From Saccharopolyspora erythraea (lineage in GTDB: Bacteria; Actinomycetota; Actinomycetes; Mycobacteriales; Pseudonocardiaceae): DNA of 64,000 bases. Made by a program: the position numbers and the translations under genes. The notes beneath the pieces are model-generated. The model ran no database searches, was not told the DNA's origin, and worked only from the letters and a program-made list of their open reading frames with translations. The stretch spans positions 3,100,001 to 3,164,000 of the forward strand of contig NZ_CP054839.1 of NCBI RefSeq assembly GCF_018141105.1, given 5' to 3'. This document shows positions 18,449 through 27,133 of the stretch, piece by piece (position 1 is the stretch's first letter; each line of letters starts with the position of its first letter).

Positions 18449-18451
18449 TAG

Positions 18452-19609
18452 TCAGGTTCGCTTCGACACCGGGATCACGTAGCGGTCGAACATCAGGTCG
18501 CGCAGGACGTCGTCGCCGCCCTCGACGATCGACACGAACCTGATGTCGCGCAGCAGCTTCCCGATGACGTGCTCGTGGGTGTAGCCCAGGCCGCCGAACA
18601 TCTCCGAGCCTGTGCTCGCGATCGCCCAGCCCTGCTGGCCGCAGAACATCTTCGATGCCAGTGCGGACTTCAGTGTCCCGCGCCGCAGGAACTCCGCGGC
18701 TGCTCCAGGTCCTGCCATCACCGCATCGTACTCGCGGGCTGCTGCCAGGCACTGGTTGCGCATCACATCGATCAGCATCTCCATCTGACCGATCTTTCCG
18801 GCGAACACGGCGTTGTCGACGAGCTGCGACTCACCCAGCGGTTTGGTCTCTGCGTAGTCCATGCAGATGTCGCGGATTCTTCGCGCCACACCGAGGGCTG
18901 TGGTGGCGATGAGGATCCGGCTGGCGTTGAGTCCGACTTCCAGCAGACGCAGTCCCGGCCCGGCCAGGACATTGTCGGCAGGGACCCGGCAGTCGCGGAG
19001 GCCCACCTCGTACGTCGCCGAGGAGCGAAGACCGTTCATCTCCCATCGCTTCGTGACGTGGACGCCAGTGGTGTCCCGGGGTACCACGACGGCGATGTGC
19101 TCGGAGAGTTCGTCGTCGGCTCTCGCCAGGATCACGAGGAAGTCGGCGAAGTCGGTGTTCGTCGAGAAGTACTTGGCACCGTTGAGGACGATGTCGCCTC
19201 CGGAGCGCACAGCTGAGGTCGTGATCTTGCCGAGCTCGCTGCCGGCGGCCTGCTCACTGCCGAGGGTTGCGCAGAATCCCCCTTCCGCGGCCATTGGCGC
19301 CAGGTATCGCTTGCGCAGGTCGTCGCTGCCGTACAGCGACACCATGCTCGTGCCGAGCACCGAGATGAACAACGTGAATGCGGTGCCGGCGTCGCCGTAG
19401 GCGAGTTCGGAGACGATGTCGACGCTCTCCTCGAGCGAGCACCCGCGTCCGCCGAGGTCCTCCGGCAGCCACCAGTTCATGAGCCCGGTTTCGCGGAACT
19501 TCTGGTATTGCGGGAGCGGAGCGGTCGTGAAGGAATCGAACAGCGGTTGCTGGTCGAGCAGCTCGGCCGCGGTGAAGTCGCGCACCTGCTGGACGAGTCG
19601 GTCGAACAT
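18452..19609 (-). CDS. Acyl-CoA dehydrogenase family protein
   Basis: 385 residues from ATG 19609, which has GGAGGGG at a good distance; an upstream ATG (19648) would overlap the methyltransferase gene. The flavoprotein fold is complete: helical N-terminus with LPEDLGGRG, mid-domain [13 protein letters not shown] and GAKYFSTN, C-terminal [18 protein letters not shown], and IVEGGDD where the catalytic Glu is expected. It is third in an MFS-methyltransferase-dehydrogenase operon opposing the biosynthetic operon. It could introduce or remove unsaturation in a carrier-bound acyl chain; an unrelated catabolic role is possible. Confidence 0.9.
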   Translation of the reverse strand: MFDRLVQQVRDFTAAELLDQQPLFDSFTTAPLPQYQKFRETGLMNWWLPEDLGGRGCSLEESVDIVSELAYGDAGTAFTLFISVLGTSMVSLYGSDDLRKRYLAPMAAEGGFCATLGSEQAAGSELGKITTSAVRSGGDIVLNGAKYFSTNTDFADFLVILARADDELSEHIAVVVPRDTTGVHVTKRWEMNGLRSSATYEVGLRDCRVPADNVLAGPGLRLLEVGLNASRILIATTALGVARRIRDICMDYAETKPLGESQLVDNAVFAGKIGQMEMLIDVMRNQCLAAAREYDAVMAGPGAAAEFLRRGTLKSALASKMFCGQQGWAIASTGSEMFGGLGYTHEHVIGKLLRDIRFVSIVEGGDDVLRDLMFDRYVIPVSKRT

Positions 19610-19632
19610 CGGCACCCCTCCACGGGTTTCGG

Positions 19633-21150
19633 TCACGCCTCGTCCCATGGAGAGGGCAGCGAGCGTTCGTCGACGAGTCCGTCAGGACGACGTGGGATCT
19701 GCTCCACCGGCAGGATGTGGAACGACGCGTTCGGATCGGGCAGCAGCATGGCCAAGTCGCTATGCAGCTTCACCCGCCTGGCCACCGGAGGATCATCGGC
19801 AGATCGTTCGGCCAGGATCACGTGTTCGGCCAGTTCGGTCGTCGCTGCTGCGCCCTGAGGGAGCGTGGCGATCCTGTGGAACCCGCCCTCCTGCAGAGTT
19901 GTCACCCAGCCCGCGGGGGACAGGAGCGGAAGGTTGGACTCCTTGCGCTGGTCCTCGTAGTAGCTGAACCCTTCGAGGAAGCCCACGGTCACCATCTGCA
20001 CTGGTGTGTTCGCTGTTCGCTCGATCGCGACGAGCAACCCGGAAGGTGTGAGCAGCGGTCGCAGCCGCTCGAGCGCGTGGTCGATGCGCCTGGCAGTGTG
20101 GATCACGTTGGCGGCGATGATGACGTCGAACGACTCGGGTGCGAAGCCCTGGTCGCCGGGGTGGTTGTTGAGGTCGAGAACGGCGTAGTCGACAAACGTG
20201 TGTTCGGCGAAGCGTTGCTTGGCGTGGTCGGTGAAGTATTGCGAGACGTCGGTGAAGCAGTATCGGGTGCGTTCGGCCGGGAGTCGGCTGAGCACGGTCG
20301 TCGAGGTGGCTCCGGTGCCGGCGCCGATCTCCAGGATTCGCACGGGACGATCCGTCGGCCCGAGTTCGACAGCCTTCGCGACGGTCTCGGCCAGCACCCC
20401 GTTGAGCACGACCGAGATCGGATTCCGCGCGTAGAACGTCTCAGCAAGCGTCGGGTCACCATCGGGGAACAGCAGTGGTAGAGGACTTGCTTCGCCGCGG
20501 AGGAGGTCGACCTGCTGGGCTGCCGAACTGACGAAGTAGTCGGTGAAGACCCGCTCGACACCGTCCACGACCAAGGCCGCCATTCGTTTCTCGACTTGTT
20601 CGTCGAGCTCCGTCGCAGACAGCGTGTCACTACACGCGTACTCATCCGGCCCTGGCCCGGAGCGCAAGATCTTGTTGTCGGCCAGGACGTGCATCCATTG
20701 CCGGAACAGCGGCTCGTGGTCCGGTGCGACGGCGCATCGCTGCATCAGGGAGTCGACGGATACCGGTTGCTCGGGAGTCCGGAACGCGCCCAACTGGGCA
20801 AGGGTCCTCGCCATGACCAGCACGCTGATCTCGTCGAGAGCATCCCAGAAGTCGCGCCAGGTCCGGAGGGCCTCGCGCTGTTCGGCCATACCCTCGACGA
20901 GGCATGCTGTGGCGGTCTCCACCAGACGTCCCCAACGCTGTGCTGAACCGCTGGGCACGGCGTAGACGAGCAACTCTTCCTCGCCGCTGTGCGGGCTGAT
21001 GGCGGTGGTCACGAGTGCGTCATCGATGTCCGGGTGCTGTCGCACCGCGGCAGTGATCTCATTCAGATCCACGGGTCGCCCTCCAACCACGATGAGTCCG
21101 CTCTCAGCCCGCTGCGGACCTCGATCAGAAATTGCCGGTTTACTCGGCAT
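19633..21150 (-). CDS. Free-standing SAM methyltransferase flanked by NRPS adenylation-subdomain remnants
   Basis: 505 residues. The centre (about 95-420) is a PKS/NRPS-type methyltransferase with SAM motif [11 protein letters not shown] near residue 270 and a [13 protein letters not shown] motif. The first 65 residues ([20 protein letters not shown]) resemble the A8 region of an adenylation C-terminal subdomain, and the end ([15 protein letters not shown]) resembles the A10 region. This is the layout of an interrupted adenylation domain, but the large ATP-binding part and a carrier protein are absent. The start overlaps the end of the MFS gene by 11 bp. It may O-, C- or N-methylate an intermediate of the neighbouring pathway. 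Confidence 0.82.
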   Translation of the reverse strand: MPSKPAISDRGPQRAESGLIVVGGRPVDLNEITAAVRQHPDIDDALVTTAISPHSGEEELLVYAVPSGSAQRWGRLVETATACLVEGMAEQREALRTWRDFWDALDEISVLVMARTLAQLGAFRTPEQPVSVDSLMQRCAVAPDHEPLFRQWMHVLADNKILRSGPGPDEYACSDTLSATELDEQVEKRMAALVVDGVERVFTDYFVSSAAQQVDLLRGEASPLPLLFPDGDPTLAETFYARNPISVVLNGVLAETVAKAVELGPTDRPVRILEIGAGTGATSTTVLSRLPAERTRYCFTDVSQYFTDHAKQRFAEHTFVDYAVLDLNNHPGDQGFAPESFDVIIAANVIHTARRIDHALERLRPLLTPSGLLVAIERTANTPVQMVTVGFLEGFSYYEDQRKESNLPLLSPAGWVTTLQEGGFHRIATLPQGAAATTELAEHVILAERSADDPPVARRVKLHSDLAMLLPDPNASFHILPVEQIPRRPDGLVDERSLPSPWDEA

Positions 21151-22636
21151 CGCGCGATGCCGTGGCCGCTGCGGGTGTGGCGCGGCGCGCGCTGTTCCGG
21201 CTTCCCAACATCTGGCCGAGGATCACAACGACCCCCACCGTGGCTACGGCGGCGCAGAAGATGAGGCCCGGACGGAAGAAGCCGAGCATCTCCTCGGGGG
21301 AGACCTGTGCGCCAGGCGTGTTCGGAGCGCGGCCTGCTGAAATGATCGCGGTGGTCACCGCGAGCACCACAGCGCCACCGATCTGTGCCGAGGAGTTCAG
21401 GATCCCGGCTGCGAGGCCTTGCTCCTGGGCGTCGACGCCGGCGACCGCCTGCACGTTGGCCGACGGGAATGTCAGTGCGAAGCCGATGCCCACCAGGAGC
21501 GTGGTGGGGAAGATCGCGGTCAGGTAGGACGGGTGGGTGTCCAGCCTGAGCAGCAGTAGGAATCCCACTGCTTCGGAGAGCAGGCCCAGGACGATCAGCG
21601 GGGGCGTACCGACCCGGCCGATCCACCTCCCCGCGATCGGAGCACCGAACGCCACGATCAGGCCGACCGGCAGCAGCGCGAGCGCGAGCTGGAGTGGAGT
21701 CCACTTCAGGGTGTCCTGCAGGTACAGGGTGATGACGAACTGGAAGCTGAAGTAGGAACCCAGAAGCGCGACGAAGGACAGGTTCGCGCGGACCAGCGCG
21801 CCGCTGCGGAAGATCCCCAGCCGCACCAGCGGATCGCGAACGCGCTTCTCCACGAGAACGAACCCGGCGAGCAGCAGGACCGCCACTCCTAGGAGGACGA
21901 GGGTCCGCGCGCTGAACCAGCCGGTGTCGGGAGCCGTGACAACTGTGTAGACGAGCAGCAGCAGTGAGGCGGTCAGGGTGACGGCGCCGAGGATGTCGTA
22001 CCGACCCTTGGCCGCCGGGCGGTCCTTGGGGATGACGAGCATTCCGACGATGAGCACGGCCAACGTCAAAGGCACCGGGAACAGGAAGATCCATCGCCAG
22101 CTGATCGATGTGATCAAGCCGCCCACGATCAGACCCGAGGAGAACCCACTCGCGCCGATCGCTCCGTAGACCGCGACTGCACGGTTTCGCGCCTTCCCTT
22201 CGGGGAAGGTGGTGGTCACGATGGACAATGTCGTCGGCACGGTGAAACCTGCTGCGATGCCCTTGACGAGGCGGGAGAGGATGAGCAGGAGGCCATCGTT
22301 GACGAGCCCGCCGAAGAGGGAGGCGAGGCCGAAGACCGCAACCGAGATCAGGAAGACCTTGCGGCGCCCAAGCAGGTCGGCGCTCCGGCCGCCCAGGAGG
22401 AGGAAACCACCGGAGCCGAGCAGATAGCCGTTGACGATCCACTGCAGTTCCGCAGTGGTCATGCCGAGCTCGTTGCCGATGGAAGGCAGGCTCACGCCGA
22501 TCAGGGTGATGTCCAGGCCGTCCAGGAAGAAGGCGAGGCACAGGACGGTGAGCAGCACCCACAGGCGGGCGGGCCAGCGGTCCGCCGTGTCCGGATCGGT
22601 AGTGGGAGACGACGCGTTTGCATTGGCTTCTGACAT
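21140..22636 (-). CDS. MFS drug exporter, DHA2-like (14 TM)
   Basis: 498 residues from ATG 22636; an in-frame ATG lies 42 bp further upstream. About fourteen hydrophobic segments, with LLGGRSADLLGRRKVF as the MFS loop 2-3 motif and GLIVGGLITSISWRWIFLFP as the drug-exporter motif C region. First gene of the operon with the methyltransferase and acyl-CoA dehydrogenase. Probably exports the product of the adjacent cluster or a toxic intermediate; substrate unknown. Confidence 0.88.
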   Translation of the reverse strand: MSEANANASSPTTDPDTADRWPARLWVLLTVLCLAFFLDGLDITLIGVSLPSIGNELGMTTAELQWIVNGYLLGSGGFLLLGGRSADLLGRRKVFLISVAVFGLASLFGGLVNDGLLLILSRLVKGIAAGFTVPTTLSIVTTTFPEGKARNRAVAVYGAIGASGFSSGLIVGGLITSISWRWIFLFPVPLTLAVLIVGMLVIPKDRPAAKGRYDILGAVTLTASLLLLVYTVVTAPDTGWFSARTLVLLGVAVLLLAGFVLVEKRVRDPLVRLGIFRSGALVRANLSFVALLGSYFSFQFVITLYLQDTLKWTPLQLALALLPVGLIVAFGAPIAGRWIGRVGTPPLIVLGLLSEAVGFLLLLRLDTHPSYLTAIFPTTLLVGIGFALTFPSANVQAVAGVDAQEQGLAAGILNSSAQIGGAVVLAVTTAIISAGRAPNTPGAQVSPEEMLGFFRPGLIFCAAVATVGVVVILGQMLGSRNSARRATPAAATASRDAE

Positions 22637-22723
22637 GGGTCTTCTGATCCCCAGGTTGGGTGTGGAGGTCCGGTGCACGGTGCCGTCGAGGCGTTCAGGT
22701 GCTGGGCGGTGATGCGGTTCTTA

Positions 22724-22733
22724 GAACGCGTTC
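22724..22733. promoter_or_regulatory. Possible operator upstream of the MFS operon
   Basis: Perfect 10-bp palindrome GAACGCGTTC about 90 bp before the MFS start, preceded by GGTTCTTA. It could be a repressor site for the MFS-methyltransferase operon. Weak evidence, as short palindromes are frequent in high-GC DNA. Confidence 0.25.
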
Positions 22734-22738
22734 CATCG

Positions 22739-22765
22739 GCGGCGAGAGACTTTGTCTCTCGCCGC
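22739..22765 (-). terminator. Hairpin terminator after the ArsP/ArsD-like operon
   Basis: Perfect 12-bp stem (GCGGCGAGAGAC / GTCTCTCGCCGC) with a TTT loop at 22751-22753. It lies 86 bp beyond the stop of the ArsD-like gene on the minus strand and ahead of the MFS operon promoter region. It lacks a long U-run, as is common in actinobacteria. Confidence 0.7.
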
Positions 22766-22850
22766 TTTCGGGCAGGAACAAGTCGCCGCGGACGGGCCAA
22801 GGCCGATGCCCGGGCGTGCTAGCCAGCCGGAAGGGCGGTAGTTCGCGCCC

Positions 22851-23291
22851 TCAGTTGGCCACGTTTGTGGTGGCGGCCAGTCCGGCGACCACGTCCTTGT
22901 GGTCGACACCGTTGCCGGTGACGATGCGCCCGTCGACCAGGACCACCGGAGGCTCGAGCGTGCCCTGCGCGATCCGGTTCTGGATCTCGGTGACGATGTC
23001 GGACGGCATGGCGCCGGCGATCGCGTCCGTGGCGGAAACAGCCCTGACTTCCGCTTCGACGCCCGTTTCCGCGATGGCCTGGTCGATCACGCGGAACGCG
23101 CGGTCCTCCAGCGGCTTGTCAGCGGGGTTGCAGCAGCTGTTGGTCACCACGACGACGTCGACTCCTGAACCTGGTTTCTTGTCGGCGGGAGCCTCGTCCT
23201 CCGGGATGATGGTGACGCCGCCACCGCAGCAGCCACCACCGTCCGACTGCCCGCGGCCGAAGAGGCGTCCGAGAAGGCCTTTCGATGCCAT
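22851..23291 (-). CDS. ArsD-like thioredoxin-fold protein with vicinal cysteines
   Basis: 146 residues from ATG 23291, which is 9 nt after GGAGG; the ATG at 23300 directly touches the GGAGG. A Gly-rich N-terminus carries CCGGG near residue 20. The rest reads as a thioredoxin-like fold with VVVTNSCCNPAD at the first strand-turn and VVLVDGRIVTG near the end, the arrangement of ArsD and related metallochaperones. It lies 33 bp downstream of the ArsP gene in the same direction. Cys pairs suit As(III) or MAs(III) handling and delivery to the permease. It is not a canonical ArsD and no ArsA is present, so the function is inferred. Confidence 0.7.
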   Translation of the reverse strand: MASKGLLGRLFGRGQSDGGGCCGGGVTIIPEDEAPADKKPGSGVDVVVVTNSCCNPADKPLEDRAFRVIDQAIAETGVEAEVRAVSATDAIAGAMPSDIVTEIQNRIAQGTLEPPVVLVDGRIVTGNGVDHKDVVAGLAATTNVAN

Positions 23292-23323
23292 GGTCTTCAT
23301 CCTCCGTTCCTTGATCGTTGGTC

Positions 23324-24211
23324 TCAGGCGATGAGCGGGATCATCAGGCCGCCGGTGATCGCGACCGTGAGGATCGACCCCACGAAGGCCGCGACCAGTG
23401 GTGGCTTGAAGATTCCGGTGAGCATGCTGACTTCGGGCAGGCTGGCGCCGGCTCCGCCGATGAGGAGGGCGAAGATCGGGCCCAGTCCCATCCCGGCGGA
23501 GGAGAGCGCGAGACCGACGGGCAGTGCCGATTCCATCCGGATGTACAAGGGGATGCCGATCAGGGCGGCGATCGGTACTGCCAGTGCCACACCCGGGCCT
23601 GCCACGGTCGTGAGGAAGGTTTGGGGCACGGCGCCGTAGATGACCGCTCCGACGCTGATGCCGATGACCATTGGCAGGATCATCGGTCGGAAAGCCGAGG
23701 TCGTCTGGCGCCACGCCGGCCCAGCCTCGGCGCGCAGTCCCGCCCACGGGGTGTCAGGGTTCCAGCTGCCCTGCACTCGCACCTTCTTGACGTAGCGCTC
23801 AAGGCCGAGACGTTCCCACGCGAGCGAAATGAGCACGGTGAGGATGAAGGTGACGATGCCGTAGCCGATCATGATCTTCCAGCCGAAGAGCAGGCCGACG
23901 ATCCCGAGGATGATCGGGTCCAGCAAGGGGGACGAGATCAGGAACGCCGTGCAGGCGGAGAAAGGCGTGCCGGCCCGCACGAGTCCCACGAGAACGGGGA
24001 TGGTCGAGCAGGAGCAGAACGGGGTGATCGCACCGAGTACGACGCCCTTCAGCGGAGCGACGATGCGTCCGCCTCCGAGCCATGCCTGGAGGCGCTTGTC
24101 GCCCACTCGCCTGTTGATCAACGTTGCGACGAACCCGACGATCAGGAACAGCGCCACCAGCTCGACGAAGAGTGCGCCGAAGATGAAGAGCGTCTCGCTC
24201 CAGCTATGCAT
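23324..24211 (-). CDS. arsP: ArsP/DUF318 permease, organoarsenical exporter
   Basis: 295 residues from ATG 24211 behind GGAGGCGGCG. About eight membrane segments. The family signature TPFCSCSTIPVLVGLVRAG is present in the N-terminal half and its counterpart GASLPEVSML in the second half. ArsP proteins export trivalent methylated and aromatic arsenicals. An operator-like inverted repeat lies about 110 bp upstream, and a Cys-rich ArsD-like protein follows. In this setting it is a good candidate for self-protection against reduced organoarsenic intermediates. Confidence 0.85.
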   Translation of the reverse strand: MHSWSETLFIFGALFVELVALFLIVGFVATLINRRVGDKRLQAWLGGGRIVAPLKGVVLGAITPFCSCSTIPVLVGLVRAGTPFSACTAFLISSPLLDPIILGIVGLLFGWKIMIGYGIVTFILTVLISLAWERLGLERYVKKVRVQGSWNPDTPWAGLRAEAGPAWRQTTSAFRPMILPMVIGISVGAVIYGAVPQTFLTTVAGPGVALAVPIAALIGIPLYIRMESALPVGLALSSAGMGLGPIFALLIGGAGASLPEVSMLTGIFKPPLVAAFVGSILTVAITGGLMIPLIA

Positions 24212-24318
24212 CGCCGCCTCCTGTGCGTGGGGCTCGAGCTGTTCGTCGGCGGTCACTGGATCGCTCCGCTGGCGGCGAGAGCGGGACGAGCAGGGCACGT
24301 GACATGCTGATACTCATA

Positions 24319-24337
24319 TCAATAGTAAATACTGTTG
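24319..24337. promoter_or_regulatory. Shared inverted-repeat operator, copy A (arsP promoter)
   Basis: TCAATAG-TAAATA-CTGTTG. The same half-sites and 6-nt spacing recur before arsI (26041-26060) and before the second flavoprotein gene (34262-34281). An arsenic-responsive repressor is the obvious candidate ligand, but which one is unknown. Confidence 0.6.
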
Positions 24338-24457
24338 TCAATCACGCAAGTGATTGCCGACGGTGGCGACTGCTCGAAGCGGGTGACTCTTCGCCTTCAG
24401 GGCACGAGGTCGAGTCAGTCGATGGCCAGAGCGCGCTTCATGAGGCACGTGGGGGCG

Positions 24458-24483
24458 CTGGGCGGGGTCCTCGCCCCGCCCAG
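24458..24483 (-). terminator. Hairpin terminator after arsI fusion gene
   Basis: Perfect 10-bp GC-rich stem (CTGGGCGGGG / CCCCGCCCAG) with a 6-nt loop, 26 bp beyond the stop of the arsI fusion gene on the minus strand. Confidence 0.65.
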
Positions 24484-24509
24484 AGCCGCGCGATGCCTCC
24501 GTGGAGTGG

Positions 24510-25982
24510 TCAGCCCGCCGGGGCGATCTCGATCTCGTGCGCCCCGGCTTCCGCGGCGACGGCGGCCAGAAGCCGGGCGCCTTCCTCGCGCACCGCCGCA
24601 CTGTCCTCATCGGACAGGGGCTTGAAGGGCTGGACGGTGAGGACCGCGGTGCCGTCCTTCTGCTCCACGCTCCAGGTGCCGCCGACGTAGCCGTCGACCA
24701 GGACGGTGGCCCGGCAGCTGTCGTCCGTGTCGAACACCTTGCCGGCGTCGTCATCGGTGATGATCCGGTGGCGGTCGGCGTGCGACAGCAGGAGGTTGTC
24801 GGACTCGGGGAGGAAGCGCACCGGGGCCGGCGCCTCCGCGCCGGGACGAGGTGCGTTCGGCAGGTCGAACAACTCCTTGCCGCGCTCGTCGCGGAAGGTC
24901 TTCAGCTGGGGCCTCAACCGTTCGAAGACCTCCTTCAGGCCCTTGATGCCGGACCAGTACTCGGCGTCCCGGATCGCGGCGGGGCCGAACACGGAGAGGT
25001 AGCGAAGAACGATCTTGTCCGGTTCGGCGTACTCGTCGACCGGGCGGCCGAACCACGCCTCGACGGTGCTGTTCGCGGCGACCTCACCCGCGTTGCCCGC
25101 GGGAACCTGGACAAGCGGTAGCAAGTGTTCTGCTGCCTGTGCCAGCGCTTCGGTGTCGTGCTGCGGCCAGCGCTCGGCGAGAGCCTTGCCGAGTTGCTCG
25201 TGGGTGAGCGGCTTTTCGGCGAGGTGGGTCTTCGCGGCTGTGACGAGCTCCGCGAGGTCGACTCCCTCCAGGGCGTCTCCGTGCTTGCTCTGGAGCCGGT
25301 CCTCGAGCAGGGGCTGGACCCAGGGGCGCAGCGCCATGACGTCGGCAGCGCTGGTCAGGTGCTTGGCCCCGCGCATCTGCCGACTCGTACCTGCCTCTCG
25401 CTCGTTGATCAGTTCGGCGAGAGCGCTGAAGCGGAAGTCCTCGAGGCGGCTCCACAGGCCGATGTAGGGCGAGTCGGGGTTCTCGGCGTTGAGGCCGACC
25501 AGGTGCTCGAGCACGTTGGTGAGGCGCAGCTTGCGGCGGTCGAGCAGGAGTTGCCGGGCGAGCAGGGCGCGGTTGAGTTCGCGCATGCTGAGCGACCCGC
25601 CGTCGCCGGTCGTGTTGGCCTCGCCCTTGACGACGTAGACCTCCCACGGCTCCTTTCCTGGGCCGTACACCCACACTCGGTCCATCGACGCGTAGCAGCA
25701 CGCGACCTCTTCTTCGGTGGTGGTCTCGAGTCCTTCGTCTGCCAGGCGCTTGGTCGCGCCGTCCACCTGCTCGGTGGAGTCCACCTCCACGCCGAGGTGA
25801 TCGAAGACCGTCGCTCGGTCGGGCTCGCCCTCCAAAAGCACGAGCTTCAGTGGGGGCTCGGCGACGGCGAAGTTGGCGTAGCCCGGCCGGAGCTTGGTCG
25901 GCTTGGTGTTGAACAGCTTTGAGTAGAAGTCGATCGAAGCTTCAAGGTCCGAGACCTTGAGGGCTAGCTGGACACGCGCCAT
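24510..25982 (-). CDS. arsI: ArsI-type C-As lyase (CadI family) fused to an HTH_42 winged-helix domain
   Basis: 490 residues from ATG 25982 with GGGAGG upstream. Residues 1-125 are an ArsI/CadI glyoxalase-fold enzyme (RVQLALKVSDLEASIDFYSK), with candidate metal ligands Gln5, His in FDHLGVEV and Glu in PWEVYVVK, plus the vicinal Cys pair (about 95-96, ACCYAS) that binds trivalent organoarsenicals. After a short Gly/Ser linker, residues 133-490 form a complete winged-helix DNA-binding domain of the HTH_42/YcaQ-AlkX type (MRELNRALLARQLLLDRRKL, GLWSRLEDF). ArsI cleaves the C-As bond of methylarsenite; HTH_42 proteins include DNA-crosslink glycosylases. The frame is open through the junction, so it is one protein unless the reading is a sequencing artefact. 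Confidence 0.85.
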   Translation of the reverse strand: MARVQLALKVSDLEASIDFYSKLFNTKPTKLRPGYANFAVAEPPLKLVLLEGEPDRATVFDHLGVEVDSTEQVDGATKRLADEGLETTTEEEVACCYASMDRVWVYGPGKEPWEVYVVKGEANTTGDGGSLSMRELNRALLARQLLLDRRKLRLTNVLEHLVGLNAENPDSPYIGLWSRLEDFRFSALAELINEREAGTSRQMRGAKHLTSAADVMALRPWVQPLLEDRLQSKHGDALEGVDLAELVTAAKTHLAEKPLTHEQLGKALAERWPQHDTEALAQAAEHLLPLVQVPAGNAGEVAANSTVEAWFGRPVDEYAEPDKIVLRYLSVFGPAAIRDAEYWSGIKGLKEVFERLRPQLKTFRDERGKELFDLPNAPRPGAEAPAPVRFLPESDNLLLSHADRHRIITDDDAGKVFDTDDSCRATVLVDGYVGGTWSVEQKDGTAVLTVQPFKPLSDEDSAAVREEGARLLAAVAAEAGAHEIEIAPAG

Positions 25983-26038
25983 CGGAGCCTCCCTCAGTGC
26001 GAACTGATCGCCAGGAGCGTCACGCATACCGCCGCTAC

Positions 26039-26062
26039 TGTCAATAGTGAATCCTGTTGACA
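26039..26062. promoter_or_regulatory. Shared inverted-repeat operator, copy B (arsI promoter)
   Basis: TGTCAATAG-TGAATC-CTGTTGACA, the most symmetric copy (8 of 9 bases pair). It lies about 60 bp before the arsI start, where it could cover the promoter. See copies at 24319 and 34262. Confidence 0.6.
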
Positions 26063-26188
26063 ATGGGGTTTGCTGGACGGTGACCTGCGGGCGATGTCAG
26101 AGGCGAGGATGTGTGCGTTAGGTGTGCGCCGGTATCGGGTCCGGTGGTGGCGCCTTATGTACCTGCTGCCTTTCTGTGGAAGTCCTGC

Positions 26189-27034
26189 TCACTCCGGGCT
26201 CTCGACGGAGCGGCGCCGTTCGAGGAGGACGGTGTCCCGCCAGATCCCGCGGTGCTTGGCGATCCGTTCGCGAAAGCCCACGGTGCGGAAGCCGGCGGAG
26301 TGGTGCAGGGCGAGGCTCGCTCGGTTCTCCGGGAAGATCGAGGTCTGCAGCGTCCACAGGCCGTCGGTGTCCGCAGCGGTGACCTGCTTGTGCAGCAGGG
26401 CCTTGCCGACGCCGCGTTCGCGGAAGGCATCGCCCACGTATACGGAGGTCTCGGCGACTCCGGCGTAGCAGGTCCGGTTCGACACCTGGCTGGCGGCAGC
26501 CCATCCGGCGATCTCGCCTTCGAGCTCGGCAACCCAGCGGTGGCCGGGTAGCCACTTTGATTCCAGGGCCCGGCGGGTCGGCACCTCGGTCTCGAAGGTG
26601 GCGTTTCCGGTGGCGATGCCTTCGGCGTAGATCCGTCGAACGGCTGACCAGTCGCCTGCCTCGAGTGGTCGGACGGTGACATCGCACGCAAGATTGTCCG
26701 GACAGCAGGGGCGTGGTGCCAGTACGCCCATGACGGCGTCGGCGGCGTGGGGGAGTCCGGTGCAGCAAGCGGGGTTGATCGAGACCCGGGTCGTCGTCCC
26801 CTGCTTGTTCAGTGCTACGAAACCCACCTCGGCGAGCTTGCGCACGTGGTGTGAACAGGTCGACTGGCTAATGCCCAGCTGCTCGGTCAGCTCGCCGACC
26901 GACTTGGATCCGGCGACCGCCACCGCCTGCAGGAGTCGGACACGGGTGGGCTCGGCCAGGCATGCGAACCACTCGGCGTAGGTGGCCGCGTCCTCGGCGG
27001 GCAGCAACTCGGCTTCGCGGGCTGTCGAGGTCAT
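26189..27034 (-). CDS. ArsR-type repressor fused to ArsN1-like N-acetyltransferase
   Basis: 281 residues from ATG 27034 (an ATG 36 bp upstream would add 12). Residues 1-110 are an ArsR/SmtB winged helix (LAEPTRVRLLQAV, ISQSTCSHHVRKL) with a Cys in the recognition helix and further CC pairs (PACCTG, RPCCPD) that could bind As(III). Residues about 115-275 are a GNAT of the phosphinothricin-acetyltransferase/ArsN1 group (VRPLEAGDWSAVRRIY, RERGVGKALL, ALHHSAGFRTVGF). ArsN1 acetylates the amino group of arsinothricin. It is divergent from the flavoprotein gene across a dyad-rich operator, so it probably represses both. A sensor joined to the detoxifying enzyme is an economical design. Confidence 0.85.
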   Translation of the reverse strand: MTSTAREAELLPAEDAATYAEWFACLAEPTRVRLLQAVAVAGSKSVGELTEQLGISQSTCSHHVRKLAEVGFVALNKQGTTTRVSINPACCTGLPHAADAVMGVLAPRPCCPDNLACDVTVRPLEAGDWSAVRRIYAEGIATGNATFETEVPTRRALESKWLPGHRWVAELEGEIAGWAAASQVSNRTCYAGVAETSVYVGDAFRERGVGKALLHKQVTAADTDGLWTLQTSIFPENRASLALHHSAGFRTVGFRERIAKHRGIWRDTVLLERRRSVESPE

Positions 27035-27040
27035 GCGACC

Positions 27041-27118
27041 AGTATCGACACCAATCGATGGTTGCGTCAATCGACATGCGTCGATACATTCAAGGCAGTT
27101 TCATCGAAGTTCATCGAT
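27041..27118. promoter_or_regulatory. Divergent ars promoter with ATCGA-type dyads
   Basis: The gap between the ArsR-ArsN1 gene and the flavoprotein gene carries several ATCGA repeats. The clearest is ATCGAC-ATGC-GTCGAT at 27070-27085, a perfect 6-bp inverted repeat. Others lie at about 27047-27059 and 27103-27118. Probable operator of the ArsR domain. The motif differs from the TCAAYAG-N6-CTGTT operator. Confidence 0.6.
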
Positions 27119-27133
27119 GCAAAGGGGAGAGTC

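Noticed and set aside
19633..21150. NRPS module
   Set aside because: Only small adenylation-subdomain-like flanks around a methyltransferase; no condensation, ATP-binding or carrier domain.
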